Part shown: positions 1 to 7,893 of the stretch, in pieces
Position numbering within the stretch: position 1 is the first letter of the stretch
Layout of the letters: each line of letters starts with the position of its first letter
Source: Rhodocyclales bacterium
GTDB taxonomy: Bacteria > Pseudomonadota > Gammaproteobacteria > Burkholderiales > Rhodocyclaceae
DNA length: 39,090 nucleotides
Assembly (NCBI GenBank): GCA_016214175.1
Contig: JACRPB010000177.1
Span: forward strand, 1 to 39,090
Direction of reading: 5' to 3'
Notes under the pieces: model-generated
Database searches by the model: none
What the model saw: the letters and a program-made list of their open reading frames with translations, nothing else
Told to the model about the DNA's origin: nothing
Position numbers and translations under genes: made by a program

Positions 1-527
1 CGCAGCGCCGACTTGACCTGCTCGCGCATGAAGCGCTCGAACTCCATGTGGTCGAACAGGCGCAGGAAGATTTCCTCCAGGCGGCCGGTCATTTCGCCGA
101 CGCGGACCATGGAGAGGTAGAAGGGCGTGAAGACCTTGGGGTGACGCGCCAGGGCCATCGAGAGTTCGCGGCCGGAATCGAGGCTGTCGCGCAACTGGCC
201 GAGCATGGACTTCATGGCCTTGTTGTTGTTCGATTCCTGCAAGCCGGCCAGCGCGCGCATGATGGGAACGCCGGCCTTCATCAGCGTGTGGAGCTGGCGC
301 GTGAACAGCAGGATGTCGACGTGCTCGATTTTTTCGGCGAAGAGGTCGAAGCCGCCGGCGCCGTCTTCCTTCTTTTTCAGCGCAGCGGCCGGGGCATCCT
401 TGATTTCCAGGGGAGTGATGCCTTGACCGAGCAGGCTGCCGGCGGCATCGTTGCTGGTGGCGGCTTCGACGACGCCCTGCACTGCTTCGCCCGTGGCGTT
501 GCGCCCCTTGTAGGAAAACGCGGGCAC
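1..527 (-). CDS. mshG: Type II secretion F family / MSHA inner-membrane platform protein (MshG/PilC-like), partial
   Basis: Partial gene; its 3' part lies beyond the left edge and it is missing from the ORF track. The reverse strand reads from a GTG at 527 as MPAFSYKGRNATGEAVQG and continues open to base 1. This is the usual start of PilC/GspF platform proteins ('F-Y-G' followed by a G-x-V-x-G type segment). The first cytoplasmic GspF domain is visible, with the family stretch LFTRQLHTLMKAGVPIMRAL and, further on, a MVRVGEMTGRLEEIF-like segment. These proteins sit in the inner membrane and couple the assembly ATPase to pilus extension. The start lies 2 bases after the stop of the mshE-like ATPase gene, so the two are surely co-transcribed. 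The MshG label rests on the MshE type of the neighbour; a generic PilC paralogue is the alternative. Confidence 0.85.
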   Translation of the reverse strand, partial: MPAFSYKGRNATGEAVQGVVEAATSNDAAGSLLGQGITPLEIKDAPAAALKKKEDGAGGFDLFAEKIEHVDILLFTRQLHTLMKAGVPIMRALAGLQESNNNKAMKSMLGQLRDSLDSGRELSMALARHPKVFTPFYLSMVRVGEMTGRLEEIFLRLFDHMEFERFMREQVKSAL

Positions 528-529
528 CG

Positions 530-2242
530 TCAGTCCTCGAGCTGGCTGGAAATGCTCATCGCTTCTTCGACGGTGGTACGGCCATTCACGGCGAGGCGCA
601 CGGCGTCGCGGCGCAGGGTGTTGCCGGCCATCTGTTCGCGGCCGATGCGAATGAATTCGTTGGGGTCGCCGTGGTTGGCGGCTTCGACCAGGGCATTGGA
701 CATTTCGAGGAATTCATAGACGGCCTGGCGGCCCGTGAAGCCGGTGTTGGCACAGTGCGCGCAGCCGGCGCCGTGGCGGTACTTGAAGTTGTCGACGCGT
801 TCGCCGAGTTCGTATTTCAACCACTCGCGCTCATGCGGCTCCAGCGGATGCGGCTCGGCGCAGTTGTCGCAGATCACGCGCACCAAGCGCTGGGCCAGCA
901 CCATCTGGATCGACAACGCCACCATGTAGCGCGGCACGCCCATGTCGAGCAGGCGGATCGGCGTCGACAGGGCGTCGTTGGTGTGCAGGGTGGACAGTAC
1001 GAGGTGGCCTGTCATGGCGGCGCGCATGCCGATTTCGGCAGTTTCCTGGTCGCGCATTTCGCCGATGAGGATGATGTCCGGGTCCTGGCGCAGGGCGGTG
1101 CGCAGCACGCGCGAAAACGAGAGGTCGATCTTTTCCAGCACCTGCACCTGGTTGAGGCCGGCGAGGCGGTATTCGACCGGGTCTTCGACGGTGATGATCT
1201 TTTCTTCCGGCGTGTTGAGCTCGTTGAGCGCGGCGTAAAGCGTGGTGGTCTTGCCCGAGCCGGTGGGGCCGGTGACGAGGACGATGCCCGAGGGCTTCGA
1301 TATGGCGTGGCTAAAGCGCTCCAGCACGCGCGGCGGCATGTTGAGCTTGTCGAGTTGCAGCAGGCCGGTGTTCTGGGCCAGCAGACGCATGACGACGGAT
1401 TCGCCGTTCTGGGTCGGCATGGTCGAGATGCGGACGTCGACGTTGGAATTGCGCAGTTTGATGGCAAAGCGGCCGTCTTGCGGCAGGCGCTTTTCCGAGA
1501 TGTCGAGGCCGGACATCAGCTTCAGGCGCAGCACCAGGGCGGTGGAGATCTTGCTGTCGGCTTCCGTCTGCACGTGCAGCACGCCGTCGATGCGGAAGCG
1601 GATGATCAGCGACTTTTCCTGCGGCTCGATGTGCACGTCCGAGGCGCGGGTTTTCAAGGCCTCCTCGAACACGGTCTGCAAGAGCTTGACGACCGGCGCG
1701 TCTTCGGAGGAACTCGACGAAATGCCGAGCATGGCGCCGAAATCGCTCGGCACGTCGCTCATCTCGGCCGTCAGTTCCTTGGCGAGGCCGGAGATTTCTT
1801 CGGTGCGGCGATAGACCCGGTCCAGCAGCGGCATCAACTGGCCTTCGGTGATCACCGCCAGCAGGATGTCGCGCTTGACCAGGCGCATCATTTCGTCATA
1901 GACGACGAGGTCGGTGGGGTCGGTGAAGCCGACCCGCAACATGCCGTCCTTCTCGTCGAGGGCGAGGGTGCGGAAGCGGCGCGCCTGCGCCTCGGGGATG
2001 AGCTTGATGAGGTCGGGGCGCGGCTGGAAGCTGCGCAGGTCGACGAAGTCGGCCTGCAACTGGCGCGCCAGCGCCTTGGCGATGGCTTCCTCGGTGACGT
2101 AGCCGCTATCGACGAAAATGCGCCCGAGCTTGCGCCCGCTGCGCTTCTGTTCGCCCAGCGCAAGCTTGAGCTGCTCGTCGGTAAGCAGTCCTTGTTGGAT
2201 CAGCAGGTCGCCGAGGCGGATCCGTTCGGGCGGACGGGCCAT
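530..2242 (-). CDS. mshE: MshE-type assembly ATPase with N-terminal c-di-GMP binding domain
   Basis: 570-residue GspE/PulE-family ATPase that powers pilus or secretion-fibre assembly. Residues 9-32 (RLGDLLIQQG...) and 38-61 (KLGRIFVDSG...) are two 24-residue motifs separated by 5 residues. This is the architecture described for the MshEN c-di-GMP binding domain. A second N-terminal domain follows, then the catalytic core: Walker A GPTGSGKT at 325-332, Asp box, Walker B ILIGE near 391-395 and a His box (STLHTND). A zinc module near the C-terminus has two CxxC pairs (CDNC, CAHC). The start is ATG with GGAG about 7 bases upstream. MSHA-type ATPases with this domain respond to c-di-GMP, which fits the diguanylate cyclase and HD-GYP genes further along. 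Whether the fibre is MSHA or a type IVa pilus cannot be told here. Confidence 0.9.
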   Translation of the reverse strand: MARPPERIRLGDLLIQQGLLTDEQLKLALGEQKRSGRKLGRIFVDSGYVTEEAIAKALARQLQADFVDLRSFQPRPDLIKLIPEAQARRFRTLALDEKDGMLRVGFTDPTDLVVYDEMMRLVKRDILLAVITEGQLMPLLDRVYRRTEEISGLAKELTAEMSDVPSDFGAMLGISSSSSEDAPVVKLLQTVFEEALKTRASDVHIEPQEKSLIIRFRIDGVLHVQTEADSKISTALVLRLKLMSGLDISEKRLPQDGRFAIKLRNSNVDVRISTMPTQNGESVVMRLLAQNTGLLQLDKLNMPPRVLERFSHAISKPSGIVLVTGPTGSGKTTTLYAALNELNTPEEKIITVEDPVEYRLAGLNQVQVLEKIDLSFSRVLRTALRQDPDIILIGEMRDQETAEIGMRAAMTGHLVLSTLHTNDALSTPIRLLDMGVPRYMVALSIQMVLAQRLVRVICDNCAEPHPLEPHEREWLKYELGERVDNFKYRHGAGCAHCANTGFTGRQAVYEFLEMSNALVEAANHGDPNEFIRIGREQMAGNTLRRDAVRLAVNGRTTVEEAMSISSQLED

Positions 2243-2350
2243 CCGTCACTCCATAAAGGGACAAAAACCGGCGAGAATGCTCGCCAGGGGCCGATTATCG
2301 CCGAGGCGGCCGGCGCCGAACACGCTAACAGGCTCGATCTTTCCCCTCAT

Positions 2351-2815
2351 ATGTTCCACATCGTCCTTTATCAGCCCGAAATTCCGCCGAATACCGGCAA
2401 CGTCGTGCGCCTGTGCGCCAATACCGGTTGCGCGCTGCATCTGGTGAAGCCGCTCGGCTTCAGTCTGGCGGAACCGGCGCTGCGGCGCGCCGGCATGGAT
2501 TATGCCGAATTCGCCGCCGTGCTCGTGCATGAAAGCTGGGACGACTGTCGGCACACGCTGCCCGGCGAGCGCCTGTTCGCGCTGACGACCAAGGGCAGCC
2601 GGCGTCATGACGACCCCGGCTATCAAGCCGGCGACGCCTTCGTTTTCGGGCCGGAAAGCCGGGGGCTGCCGGAAGAACTGCTGGCGGGCTTTCCGGCGGA
2701 GCGGCGCATCCGCCTGCCGATGGTGCCGGGCAACCGCAGCGTCAATTTGTCGAATGCGGTGGCGGTGACGGTCTACGAAGCCTGGCGCCAGTGCGGATTC
2801 GCCGGCGGCCGTTGA
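2351..2815 (+). CDS. trmL: tRNA (cytidine/uridine-2'-O-)-methyltransferase TrmL
   Basis: 154-residue SPOUT methyltransferase that 2'-O-methylates the wobble base (position 34) of certain leucine tRNAs, using SAM. The ORF track merges it into a long frame beginning at 671; the real start is the ATG at 2351 (MFHIVLYQPEIPPNTGN). Family motifs: PEIPPNTGN at the N-terminus (residues 9-17), FGPESRGLP in the middle, and the C-terminal knot segment RLPMVPGNRSVNLSNAVAV. Length is typical (E. coli TrmL is 157 residues). It converges with gpsA, leaving one base between the two stop codons. In E. coli trmL is also found in the secB-gpsA-cysE neighbourhood. There is no clear Shine-Dalgarno, but the start is fixed by alignment to the family. 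Confidence 0.93.
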   Translation: MFHIVLYQPEIPPNTGNVVRLCANTGCALHLVKPLGFSLAEPALRRAGMDYAEFAAVLVHESWDDCRHTLPGERLFALTTKGSRRHDDPGYQAGDAFVFGPESRGLPEELLAGFPAERRIRLPMVPGNRSVNLSNAVAVTVYEAWRQCGFAGGR

Positions 2816-2816
2816 T

Positions 2817-3797
2817 TCATTCGGCCTTCTGATCGCGGTTCATCAGCCGGTCGACGACCTGGGCCGGGCCGATGCGGCCTTCGAGGATGTCGCAGACGGC
2901 CGCCGTGATGGGCATGTCGATGCCAAGGCCGGCGGCGCGGTGCGCGACTTCGCGCGCGGTCGGCACGCCTTCGGCGACGTGGCCGAGCTCGCGCGTGATG
3001 GCGTCGAGCGCCTTGCCGGCGGCCAGGGCGAGGCCGACGCGGCGGTTGCGCGAGAGATCGCCGGTGCAGGTGAGGATCAGGTCGCCGAGCCCGGTGAGCC
3101 CCATGAAGGTGTCGCGCTTGGCGCCGAGCGCGACGCCGAAGCGCGTGATTTCCGCGAGCCCGCGCGTCAGCAGGGCGGCACGGGCGTTAAGGCCGAGGCC
3201 GAGGCCGTCGCAAATGCCGGTGGCGATGGCCAGCACGTTCTTGACGGCACCGCCGACTTCGGCGCCGACGACGTCATCGCCGGCATAGATGCGCAGCCGC
3301 GGCGCGTGCAGTTCCTCGGCCCAGGTGCGGGCGAAGGCGGCGTCGCGCGCGGCCAGGGTAATTGCGGTCGGCTGGCCGCGCGCCACTTCTTCGGCGAAGC
3401 TGGGGCCGGTGAGCACGCCGCAATTGGCATTGGGCTGGACGGCACCGACCACTTGATGCGGCAGCAGGCCGGTCTTCGCCTCCAGGCCCTTGCAGACCCA
3501 GACGAAGGGCAGGCCGGGGGCGTGGCGCGCCAGCGCTTCGAGCGTCGGCCGCAGGCCGGCGACCGGCGTCGCGATCACGGCGAAGGCGGCATCCTGCAAA
3601 CAGGCTGCGATATCGGCGCTCACCGCCATCGAAGCGGGAAACGCATGGCCGGGCAGAAAGAGTTTGTTTTCGCGGTCGGCCTTCATGGCCGCGGCGTGGT
3701 CGGCTTCGAAGGTCCAGAGCGCGACGGCGTGACGCGGCGCAAACGCCAGCGCAAGGGCACTACCCCAGGCGCCGGCGCCGAGGATCGCTAACTTCAC
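2817..3797 (-). CDS. gpsA: NAD(P)-dependent glycerol-3-phosphate dehydrogenase
   Basis: 326 residues; makes sn-glycerol-3-phosphate from DHAP for phospholipid synthesis in the cytoplasm. The N-terminus VKLAILGAGAWGSALA carries the GxGxxG Rossmann motif; the track's extra 30 residues upstream are not part of it. Other family marks: the 'PNANCGVLTGPSFAEEVARG' block, the catalytic-lysine segment VGGAVKNVLAIATGICDG, and GLTGLGDLILTCT. The start is a GTG whose last bases overlap the stop of the upstream SH3 gene (GTGA), implying translational coupling. It is the last gene of the rhodanese-grxC-secB-SH3-gpsA run, the same order as yibN-grxC-secB-gpsA in E. coli apart from the SH3 gene. Confidence 0.96.
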   Translation of the reverse strand: MKLAILGAGAWGSALALAFAPRHAVALWTFEADHAAAMKADRENKLFLPGHAFPASMAVSADIAACLQDAAFAVIATPVAGLRPTLEALARHAPGLPFVWVCKGLEAKTGLLPHQVVGAVQPNANCGVLTGPSFAEEVARGQPTAITLAARDAAFARTWAEELHAPRLRIYAGDDVVGAEVGGAVKNVLAIATGICDGLGLGLNARAALLTRGLAEITRFGVALGAKRDTFMGLTGLGDLILTCTGDLSRNRRVGLALAAGKALDAITRELGHVAEGVPTAREVAHRAAGLGIDMPITAAVCDILEGRIGPAQVVDRLMNRDQKAE

Positions 3798-4228
3798 AGG
3801 CCCCAGACCTGGGTTGCCTTGATGAAGCCGGCCTGACCGTCGCGATGTTTGACGCGCGCCCAGCCGAGCGGGCCCGGCTCCAGCCATTCGAGCACGACGT
3901 CCTTCGCCGCCTTGAAGACCGTCCCCGACTTCTCGTCGGCCTGGACGCGCACCTCGGCCAGCTCGACCTTGACGATGACGGTGCGCTTCTGGCTGAGGAA
4001 GCGCTTCTCGACCCAGGCCAGATCGCCCTTGGCGTCGCGCACCTTGACCCAGGCGTCGAGCGTCACGACGGCCTCGACCGGAGTGCCGGCGGCAATGGCG
4101 AACAGGGGGCGCGCCTTCTGCGACGGCGCGTCGTACATCGGGGCGGCCTCGGCCACCGACAGGTAATCCAGCGCCCAGGCCGCCGGCGCGAGCAGGCAGG
4201 CGAGGACGATGGCGGCAAAACGGCGCAT
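3794..4228 (-). CDS. Secreted SH3-like domain protein
   Basis: 144 residues. An N-terminal signal peptide ([19 protein letters not shown]) is followed by two bacterial SH3-type repeats: one around residues 20-85 (YDAPSQKARPLFAIAAGTPVEAVV...WVKVRD...LAWVEKRFL) and one around 85-144 (EVRVQADEKSGTVFKAAKDVVLEWLE...GWARVKHRDGQAGFI). It probably acts in the periplasm. SH3b repeats of this kind often bind peptidoglycan or proteins, but the partner is unknown. The ATG overlaps the secB stop by one base (TAATG) and its own stop overlaps the gpsA start, so it is embedded in the operon. Related SH3 genes next to secB/gpsA are known to me from Betaproteobacteria; E. coli lacks it there. Function is inferred only at domain level. 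Confidence 0.8.
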   Translation of the reverse strand: MRRFAAIVLACLLAPAAWALDYLSVAEAAPMYDAPSQKARPLFAIAAGTPVEAVVTLDAWVKVRDAKGDLAWVEKRFLSQKRTVIVKVELAEVRVQADEKSGTVFKAAKDVVLEWLEPGPLGWARVKHRDGQAGFIKATQVWGL

Positions 4229-4695
4229 TACTGGATCGGCACTTCGCGCGCCGCGCCGGACTGGGCCTGCTGCTCCAGGCGCTGGCGATAGAGGTTTTCG
4301 AAATTCACCGGCGCCAGCAGCACCGGCGGGAAGCCGGCGCGATTGACCGCATCGGAGACGGCTTCGCGCGCATACGGGAACAGGATGTTGGGGCAGGCCA
4401 CGGCGACGATGGGTTCGAGTTCCTCTTCCGGCACGTTGCGGATCTGGAACAGGCCGGCCTGGGCGGCTTCGACCAGGAACAGGGTCTTCTCGCCGACCTT
4501 GGCGGCAACGGTCACCGTCAGCACGACGTCGAAGAGGCCTTCGCCGACGGCCTGGCCGCCGGTCTGCAACTGGATCTCGACTGCGGGCGCTTCCTGTTCG
4601 AAAAAGCACTGCGGGGCGTTGGGGACTTCAAGGGAAAGATCCTTGACGTAAAGCTTCTCGATGCTGAAAACGGGCGCCTGTTGTTCGTCGCTCAT
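4228..4695 (-). CDS. secB: Protein-export chaperone SecB
   Basis: 155 residues; homotetrameric cytoplasmic chaperone that keeps preproteins unfolded and hands them to SecA. Family marks: N-terminal [19 protein letters not shown], then the acidic [25 protein letters not shown] segment of the substrate groove and SecA-binding face, and C-terminal [20 protein letters not shown]. Length matches E. coli SecB (155). It lies 39 bases downstream of grxC and overlaps the following SH3 gene by one base. The grxC-secB-gpsA order is widely conserved in Beta- and Gammaproteobacteria. Confidence 0.97.
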   Translation of the reverse strand: MSDEQQAPVFSIEKLYVKDLSLEVPNAPQCFFEQEAPAVEIQLQTGGQAVGEGLFDVVLTVTVAAKVGEKTLFLVEAAQAGLFQIRNVPEEELEPIVAVACPNILFPYAREAVSDAVNRAGFPPVLLAPVNFENLYRQRLEQQAQSGAAREVPIQ

Positions 4696-4734
4696 GATGT
4701 CGGGTCGGTGGTTGGATAACGGAGCGGCATTCTA

Positions 4735-4995
4735 TCAGGCGGCCAGCAGCCCATCGAGCTTGCCCGCATGCTCCAGTTCGTGTAGGTCGTCGCAGCCGCC
4801 GACGTGGGTATCGCCGATGAATATCTGCGGCACCGTGCGCATGCCGTTCGAGCGCGCCAGCATCTCCTCGCGGCGTTGCGGTTCGAGGTCCACGCGGACC
4901 TTTTCAATCTCCGTCACGCCCTTGCGGCGCAACAGTTGTTCGGCGCGGACGCAATAGGGGCAGACCGCGGTGGCATACATGAGGACTTTGGCCAT
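4735..4995 (-). CDS. grxC: Glutaredoxin 3
   Basis: 86-residue dithiol glutaredoxin. The active site CPYC is at residues 12-15, followed by the TVPQIFIGDTHVGG cis-proline and glutathione-binding segment and the CDDL helix start. It reduces protein disulfides and mixed glutathione disulfides in the cytoplasm. It lies 7 bases after the rhodanese gene and 39 before secB. Its place under a probable dithiol-sensing ArsR repressor and beside a rhodanese makes a role in handling protein persulfides plausible, as inference. Confidence 0.95.
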   Translation of the reverse strand: MAKVLMYATAVCPYCVRAEQLLRRKGVTEIEKVRVDLEPQRREEMLARSNGMRTVPQIFIGDTHVGGCDDLHELEHAGKLDGLLAA

Positions 4996-5002
4996 GGCGT
5001 TA

Positions 5003-5410
5003 TCAATGCTTGGTGGTGAGGGGAAGTCCGGCTTCCTTCCAGGCGCCGATGCCGCCGGACAGGTTGAACACCTTCTGGAAACCGGCCTTGCGCAGCGCAG
5101 CGGCGGCCGACGACGAACGGTTGCCGCTGGCGCAGCAAACGATGACTGGCTTTTCCTTGTACTTGTCGATTTCGGACAGGCGCTTTTCGATCTGGCCGAC
5201 GGCGATATGCCGCGCAGCGGGGATGTGCCCGGCCGACCACTCGCCGGTTTCGCGCACGTCGAGCACCAGCGCGTCTTCGCGATTGATGAGCAGCGTCGCT
5301 TCCGTCACCGACACGCCGCCCGCCGTGCCGACCGCCGTCATGAAAATCAACATGCCGCCGCTGACGGCGGCGAGGACGACCCAAATCAGATTCTGCTCAA
5401 GAAACTCCAT
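5003..5410 (-). CDS. yibN: Membrane-anchored rhodanese domain protein (YibN-like)
   Basis: 135 residues. An N-terminal membrane helix (about residues 8-28, IWVVLAAVSGGMLIFMTAV) is followed by one rhodanese domain (about 33-130). The domain has ALVLDVRETGEWSAGHI and the active loop CASGNRS, with the persulfide-carrying cysteine at about residue 93; a second cysteine immediately precedes it. It transfers sulfane sulfur at the membrane; the natural acceptor is unknown. It corresponds in position and architecture to E. coli YibN, upstream of grxC-secB. The ArsR-type gene 16 bases upstream on the same strand probably shares its transcript, unlike in E. coli. Confidence 0.9.
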   Translation of the reverse strand: MEFLEQNLIWVVLAAVSGGMLIFMTAVGTAGGVSVTEATLLINREDALVLDVRETGEWSAGHIPAARHIAVGQIEKRLSEIDKYKEKPVIVCCASGNRSSSAAAALRKAGFQKVFNLSGGIGAWKEAGLPLTTKH

Positions 5411-5426
5411 GGACTGACTCTTCCTT

Positions 5427-5753
5427 TCAAGATCGCGACATCGGAACGCCGCAAAAAACCTCGCGCATCAGCGCGACCAGTTGCAGGGTGCGCTTGTCCG
5501 CCACCCGGTAAAAAACCCGATTGGCATCCTTGCGCGTTTGCAGCACCCCCTTATCGCGCAGAATGGCGAGGTGCTGGGATATATTGCTTTGCGACGTGCC
5601 GACCGCTTCGACGATGTCCTGCACGCACACCTCCTGGCCGCCGACGACACAGAGGATTTTCAGGCGCAGCGGATGCGATATCGCCTTCAAGGCGCGCGCG
5701 GCGGTCTCGATGTGTTCCTTGTGGTCGATCAAATCCACGATCGGGCTGTTCAT
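5427..5753 (-). CDS. ArsR-family repressor with BigR/SqrR-like cysteine pair
   Basis: 108-residue winged-helix protein. The recognition helix region is [19 protein letters not shown] (about 53-71), followed by the beta wing ([11 protein letters not shown]). It lacks the full metal-site pattern of ArsR/SmtB sensors. It has C35 in 'KILCVV' and C101 in 'EVFCG', 66 residues apart, plus C43. The persulfide sensors BigR and SqrR use cysteines with the same spacing and local context (ILC..., ...FC), forming a tetra- or disulfide with reactive sulfur species. It sits upstream of, and likely in operon with, a rhodanese and a glutaredoxin. Expected role: repress its own operon and release DNA on sulfide or persulfide stress. 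The function is inferred from cysteine position and context. Confidence 0.8.
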   Translation of the reverse strand: MNSPIVDLIDHKEHIETAARALKAISHPLRLKILCVVGGQEVCVQDIVEAVGTSQSNISQHLAILRDKGVLQTRKDANRVFYRVADKRTLQLVALMREVFCGVPMSRS

Positions 5754-5770
5754 GCGGGCTCCGCAGATGC

Positions 5771-5810
5771 AATTCGGAATATTATAGATTACTACTTTTC
5801 TGCCTTTCCG
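5771..5810 (-). promoter_or_regulatory. AT-rich divergent promoter region between arsR-type gene and gpmA
   Basis: An AT-rich island in an otherwise GC-rich window. On the minus strand it holds a perfect TATAAT (bases 5786-5781), about 28 bases before the repressor's ATG, so it can serve as the -10 box of the arsR-rhodanese-grxC operon. No strong TTGACA is seen at the right distance, as expected for a regulated promoter. The surrounding GGAATATTATAG...TACTAC stretch could hold the repressor's operator, but no clean palindrome can be proved by eye. Confidence 0.45.
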
Positions 5811-5867
5811 TATCGATCGGACTTATTATTCGCGCGTCGATTTTTATCTTTGCCGAGCCCTCCATCC

Positions 5868-6617
5868 ATGTACAAGATCGTGCTTCTTCGCCACGGCGAA
5901 TCCACCTGGAACCAGGAAAACCGCTTTACCGGCTGGACCGACGTCGGCCTCACCGAAAAAGGCATGGCCGAAGCGGTCGCCGCCGGCCGCTTGCTGAAAA
6001 AGGAAGGCTATGCCTTCGACGTCGCCTACACCTCGGTGCTGAAACGCGCTAACAAGACGCTCAACGTCGTCCTCGAAGAACTCGACCAGCTCTGGATTCC
6101 GGTCGAGCATTCCTGGCGTCTCAACGAGCGCCACTACGGCGCGCTGCAAGGGCTCAACAAGGCCGAAACCGCCGCCAAGTACGGCGACGCCCAGGTCAAG
6201 ATCTGGCGCCGCGCCTACGACACGCCGCCGCCGCCGCTTCCGGAAGGCGATCCGCGCATCGAGGAGAACGATCCGCGCTACGCCGGTATGGCGCCGGGCG
6301 AGTTCCCGCGCACCGAATGCCTGAAGGACACCGTCGCCCGCTTCCTGCCCTACTGGCTGGAGACCATCGCGCCGACCGTCAAGACCGGCAAGCGCGTCGT
6401 CATCGCCGCCCACGGCAACAGCCTGCGCGCCCTGATCAAGTATCTCGACAACGTCTCCGACGACGACATCGTCGAACTCAACATTCCGACCGCGCAGCCG
6501 CTGGTGTACGAGCTCGACGCCGAGCTCAAGCCGATCCGGCACTACTACCTCGGCGACGCCGCGGCGATCCAGAAGGCGATGGAAGCGGTTGCCAATCAGG
6601 GGAAAGCGAAGGCTTGA
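5868..6617 (+). CDS. gpmA: 2,3-bisphosphoglycerate-dependent phosphoglycerate mutase
   Basis: 249 residues; interconverts 3- and 2-phosphoglycerate in glycolysis and gluconeogenesis. N-terminal LLRHGEST contains the phosphohistidine (H9) motif. Other marks are [15 protein letters not shown], the E-containing [10 protein letters not shown] block, the [11 protein letters not shown] insert typical of the dPGM family, and the second catalytic histidine in [12 protein letters not shown]. The start is ATG at 5868; the track begins far upstream at 5481. It is divergent from the arsR-rhodanese operon and is followed directly by envC and ctpA. In E. coli this place is occupied by the unrelated cofactor-independent mutase gpmM. 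Confidence 0.96.
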   Translation: MYKIVLLRHGESTWNQENRFTGWTDVGLTEKGMAEAVAAGRLLKKEGYAFDVAYTSVLKRANKTLNVVLEELDQLWIPVEHSWRLNERHYGALQGLNKAETAAKYGDAQVKIWRRAYDTPPPPLPEGDPRIEENDPRYAGMAPGEFPRTECLKDTVARFLPYWLETIAPTVKTGKRVVIAAHGNSLRALIKYLDNVSDDDIVELNIPTAQPLVYELDAELKPIRHYYLGDAAAIQKAMEAVANQGKAKA

Positions 6618-7870
6618 TTTTCACCGCCGAGGACACGGAGATCGCAGAGGAAGACGGCGGCAAGAAGAAGTTCTCTGTGCCCTCCGCGGTGGGAGTGTTC
6701 CTGGCATGTCTGTCTTTTCACCTGGCGGCCGCTCCCGTCGCGGAAAAGAAGGCCGAGCTTCGAGAACTGAAGGGCCGCATCGAGGCCCTGACGCACGACC
6801 TCGCCAAGAGCGAGGAATCCAAGGCCTACGCCGCCGACCAGTTGCGCGCGACCGAGACCACCATCTCCGCCGCCAACCGCCGCCTGCATGAGCTCGGCGT
6901 CGAGCGCGCTGCGGTCCAGGCCGAGCTCGTGGCGCTCGAACGGCAGACCCAGCGCCTGATGCAGCAGACCGAGACCCAGCAGCATCAGCTCTCGCGCCTG
7001 ATGTTCCGCCACTATGTGCGCGGCGACGCCGACGCGCTGCAACTGCTGATCGCCGGCCGCGACCCGAACCAGACGGCGCGCGACTACCATTTCCTGACCC
7101 TGCTCTCGAAGGCCAAGGCCGAGCTCATCGACGGCCTGCGCGTCGCCGCCGCCGAGAAGAAGCGCCTCGCCGCGGCGGCGCGCGAGAAGAGCGAACAGCT
7201 TGCCGCCATCGAAAAGCAGCAGCAACAGGAGAAAAGCGCGCTGCTCGCCCAGCGCCAGCAGCGCCAGGCGATGCTGGCCAAGGTGGCCGACCGCATCAAG
7301 GCGCAGCGGCGCGAAATCGACACCTTGCGCCGCGACGAGCAGCGCTTGGGCAAGCTGATCGCGGCGCTAGCCAAGCTCGCCGCCGCCCGTCCGCAAGCCA
7401 AGCCGCCACAGGCCGGCGCCAGGCCCGCGCTGAAGAACGAACGCACACCCGATCCGGCCCTGGCCGGCGGCGCTTTCGCGGCCCTGAAGGGCAAGCTGCG
7501 CCTGCCGGTGAAAGGCGAGATCGCCGGCCGCTTCGGCGCGCGGCGCGCCGAGGGCGGCGCCACCTGGAAGGGCCTCTTCATCCGCGCCGCCGAGGGCGCC
7601 GAAATCCGGGCCATCGCCCCCGGCAGCGTCGTCTTCGCCGACTGGCTGCGCGGCTTCGGCAACTTGATGATCGTCGACCACGGCGACGGCTTCCTTTCGG
7701 TCTATGGCAACAACGAATCGCTGCTGCTGCAGCCGGGTGCCGGCGTCAAGAGCGGCGACGTCATCGCCACCGCCGGCAACAGCGGTGGCAACCCGGAATC
7801 GGGTTTATACTTTGAACTCCGGCACCAAGGTCAGGCCTTCGATCCCTTGATGTGGGCCAATCTCAGATAG
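6614..7870 (+). CDS. envC: Murein hydrolase activator EnvC-like, M23 (LytM) domain protein
   Basis: 418 residues if started at the TTG at 6614, which overlaps the gpmA stop (TTGA) and has AGGGGA about 10 bases upstream. The GTG at 6677 ([19 protein letters not shown]) would give a shorter, cleaner signal peptide. Next comes a long coiled coil (about residues 40-260, rich in E/K/Q/R heptads), a Pro/Ala linker, and a C-terminal LytM domain ([17 protein letters not shown]...[31 protein letters not shown]...[11 protein letters not shown]). The first zinc ligand of active M23 peptidases (H in HxxxD) is replaced here (FGARRAEGG), so it is probably a catalytically dead activator of division amidases, like E. 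coli EnvC. Its 5' coding region contains a palindromic repeat (separate entry). It lies between gpmA and ctpA. Confidence 0.9.
   Translation: MIFTAEDTEIAEEDGGKKKFSVPSAVGVFLACLSFHLAAAPVAEKKAELRELKGRIEALTHDLAKSEESKAYAADQLRATETTISAANRRLHELGVERAAVQAELVALERQTQRLMQQTETQQHQLSRLMFRHYVRGDADALQLLIAGRDPNQTARDYHFLTLLSKAKAELIDGLRVAAAEKKRLAAAAREKSEQLAAIEKQQQQEKSALLAQRQQRQAMLAKVADRIKAQRREIDTLRRDEQRLGKLIAALAKLAAARPQAKPPQAGARPALKNERTPDPALAGGAFAALKGKLRLPVKGEIAGRFGARRAEGGATWKGLFIRAAEGAEIRAIAPGSVVFADWLRGFGNLMIVDHGDGFLSVYGNNESLLLQPGAGVKSGDVIATAGNSGGNPESGLYFELRHQGQAFDPLMWANLR
6622..6691. repeat. Imperfect long inverted repeat inside the 5' end of envC
   Basis: Left arm CACCGCCGAGGACACGGAG (6622-6640) pairs with right arm CTCTGTGCCCTCCGCGGTG (6673-6691): 16 of 19 positions match when reverse-complemented, around a 32-base loop. 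Elements of the 'CACCGCGGAGGACACAGAG' kind are common intergenic palindromes in many Proteobacteria. Here the element lies between the two candidate envC start codons and, if the upstream TTG is used, is translated into the N-terminus. Confidence 0.7.
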
Positions 7871-7893
7871 CCGCCCCACCCCGGGGAGATTCC

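Noticed and set aside
671-2350. Long plus-strand extension in front of trmL
   Set aside because: Antisense to mshE; only the part from ATG 2351 matches the SPOUT methyltransferase family.
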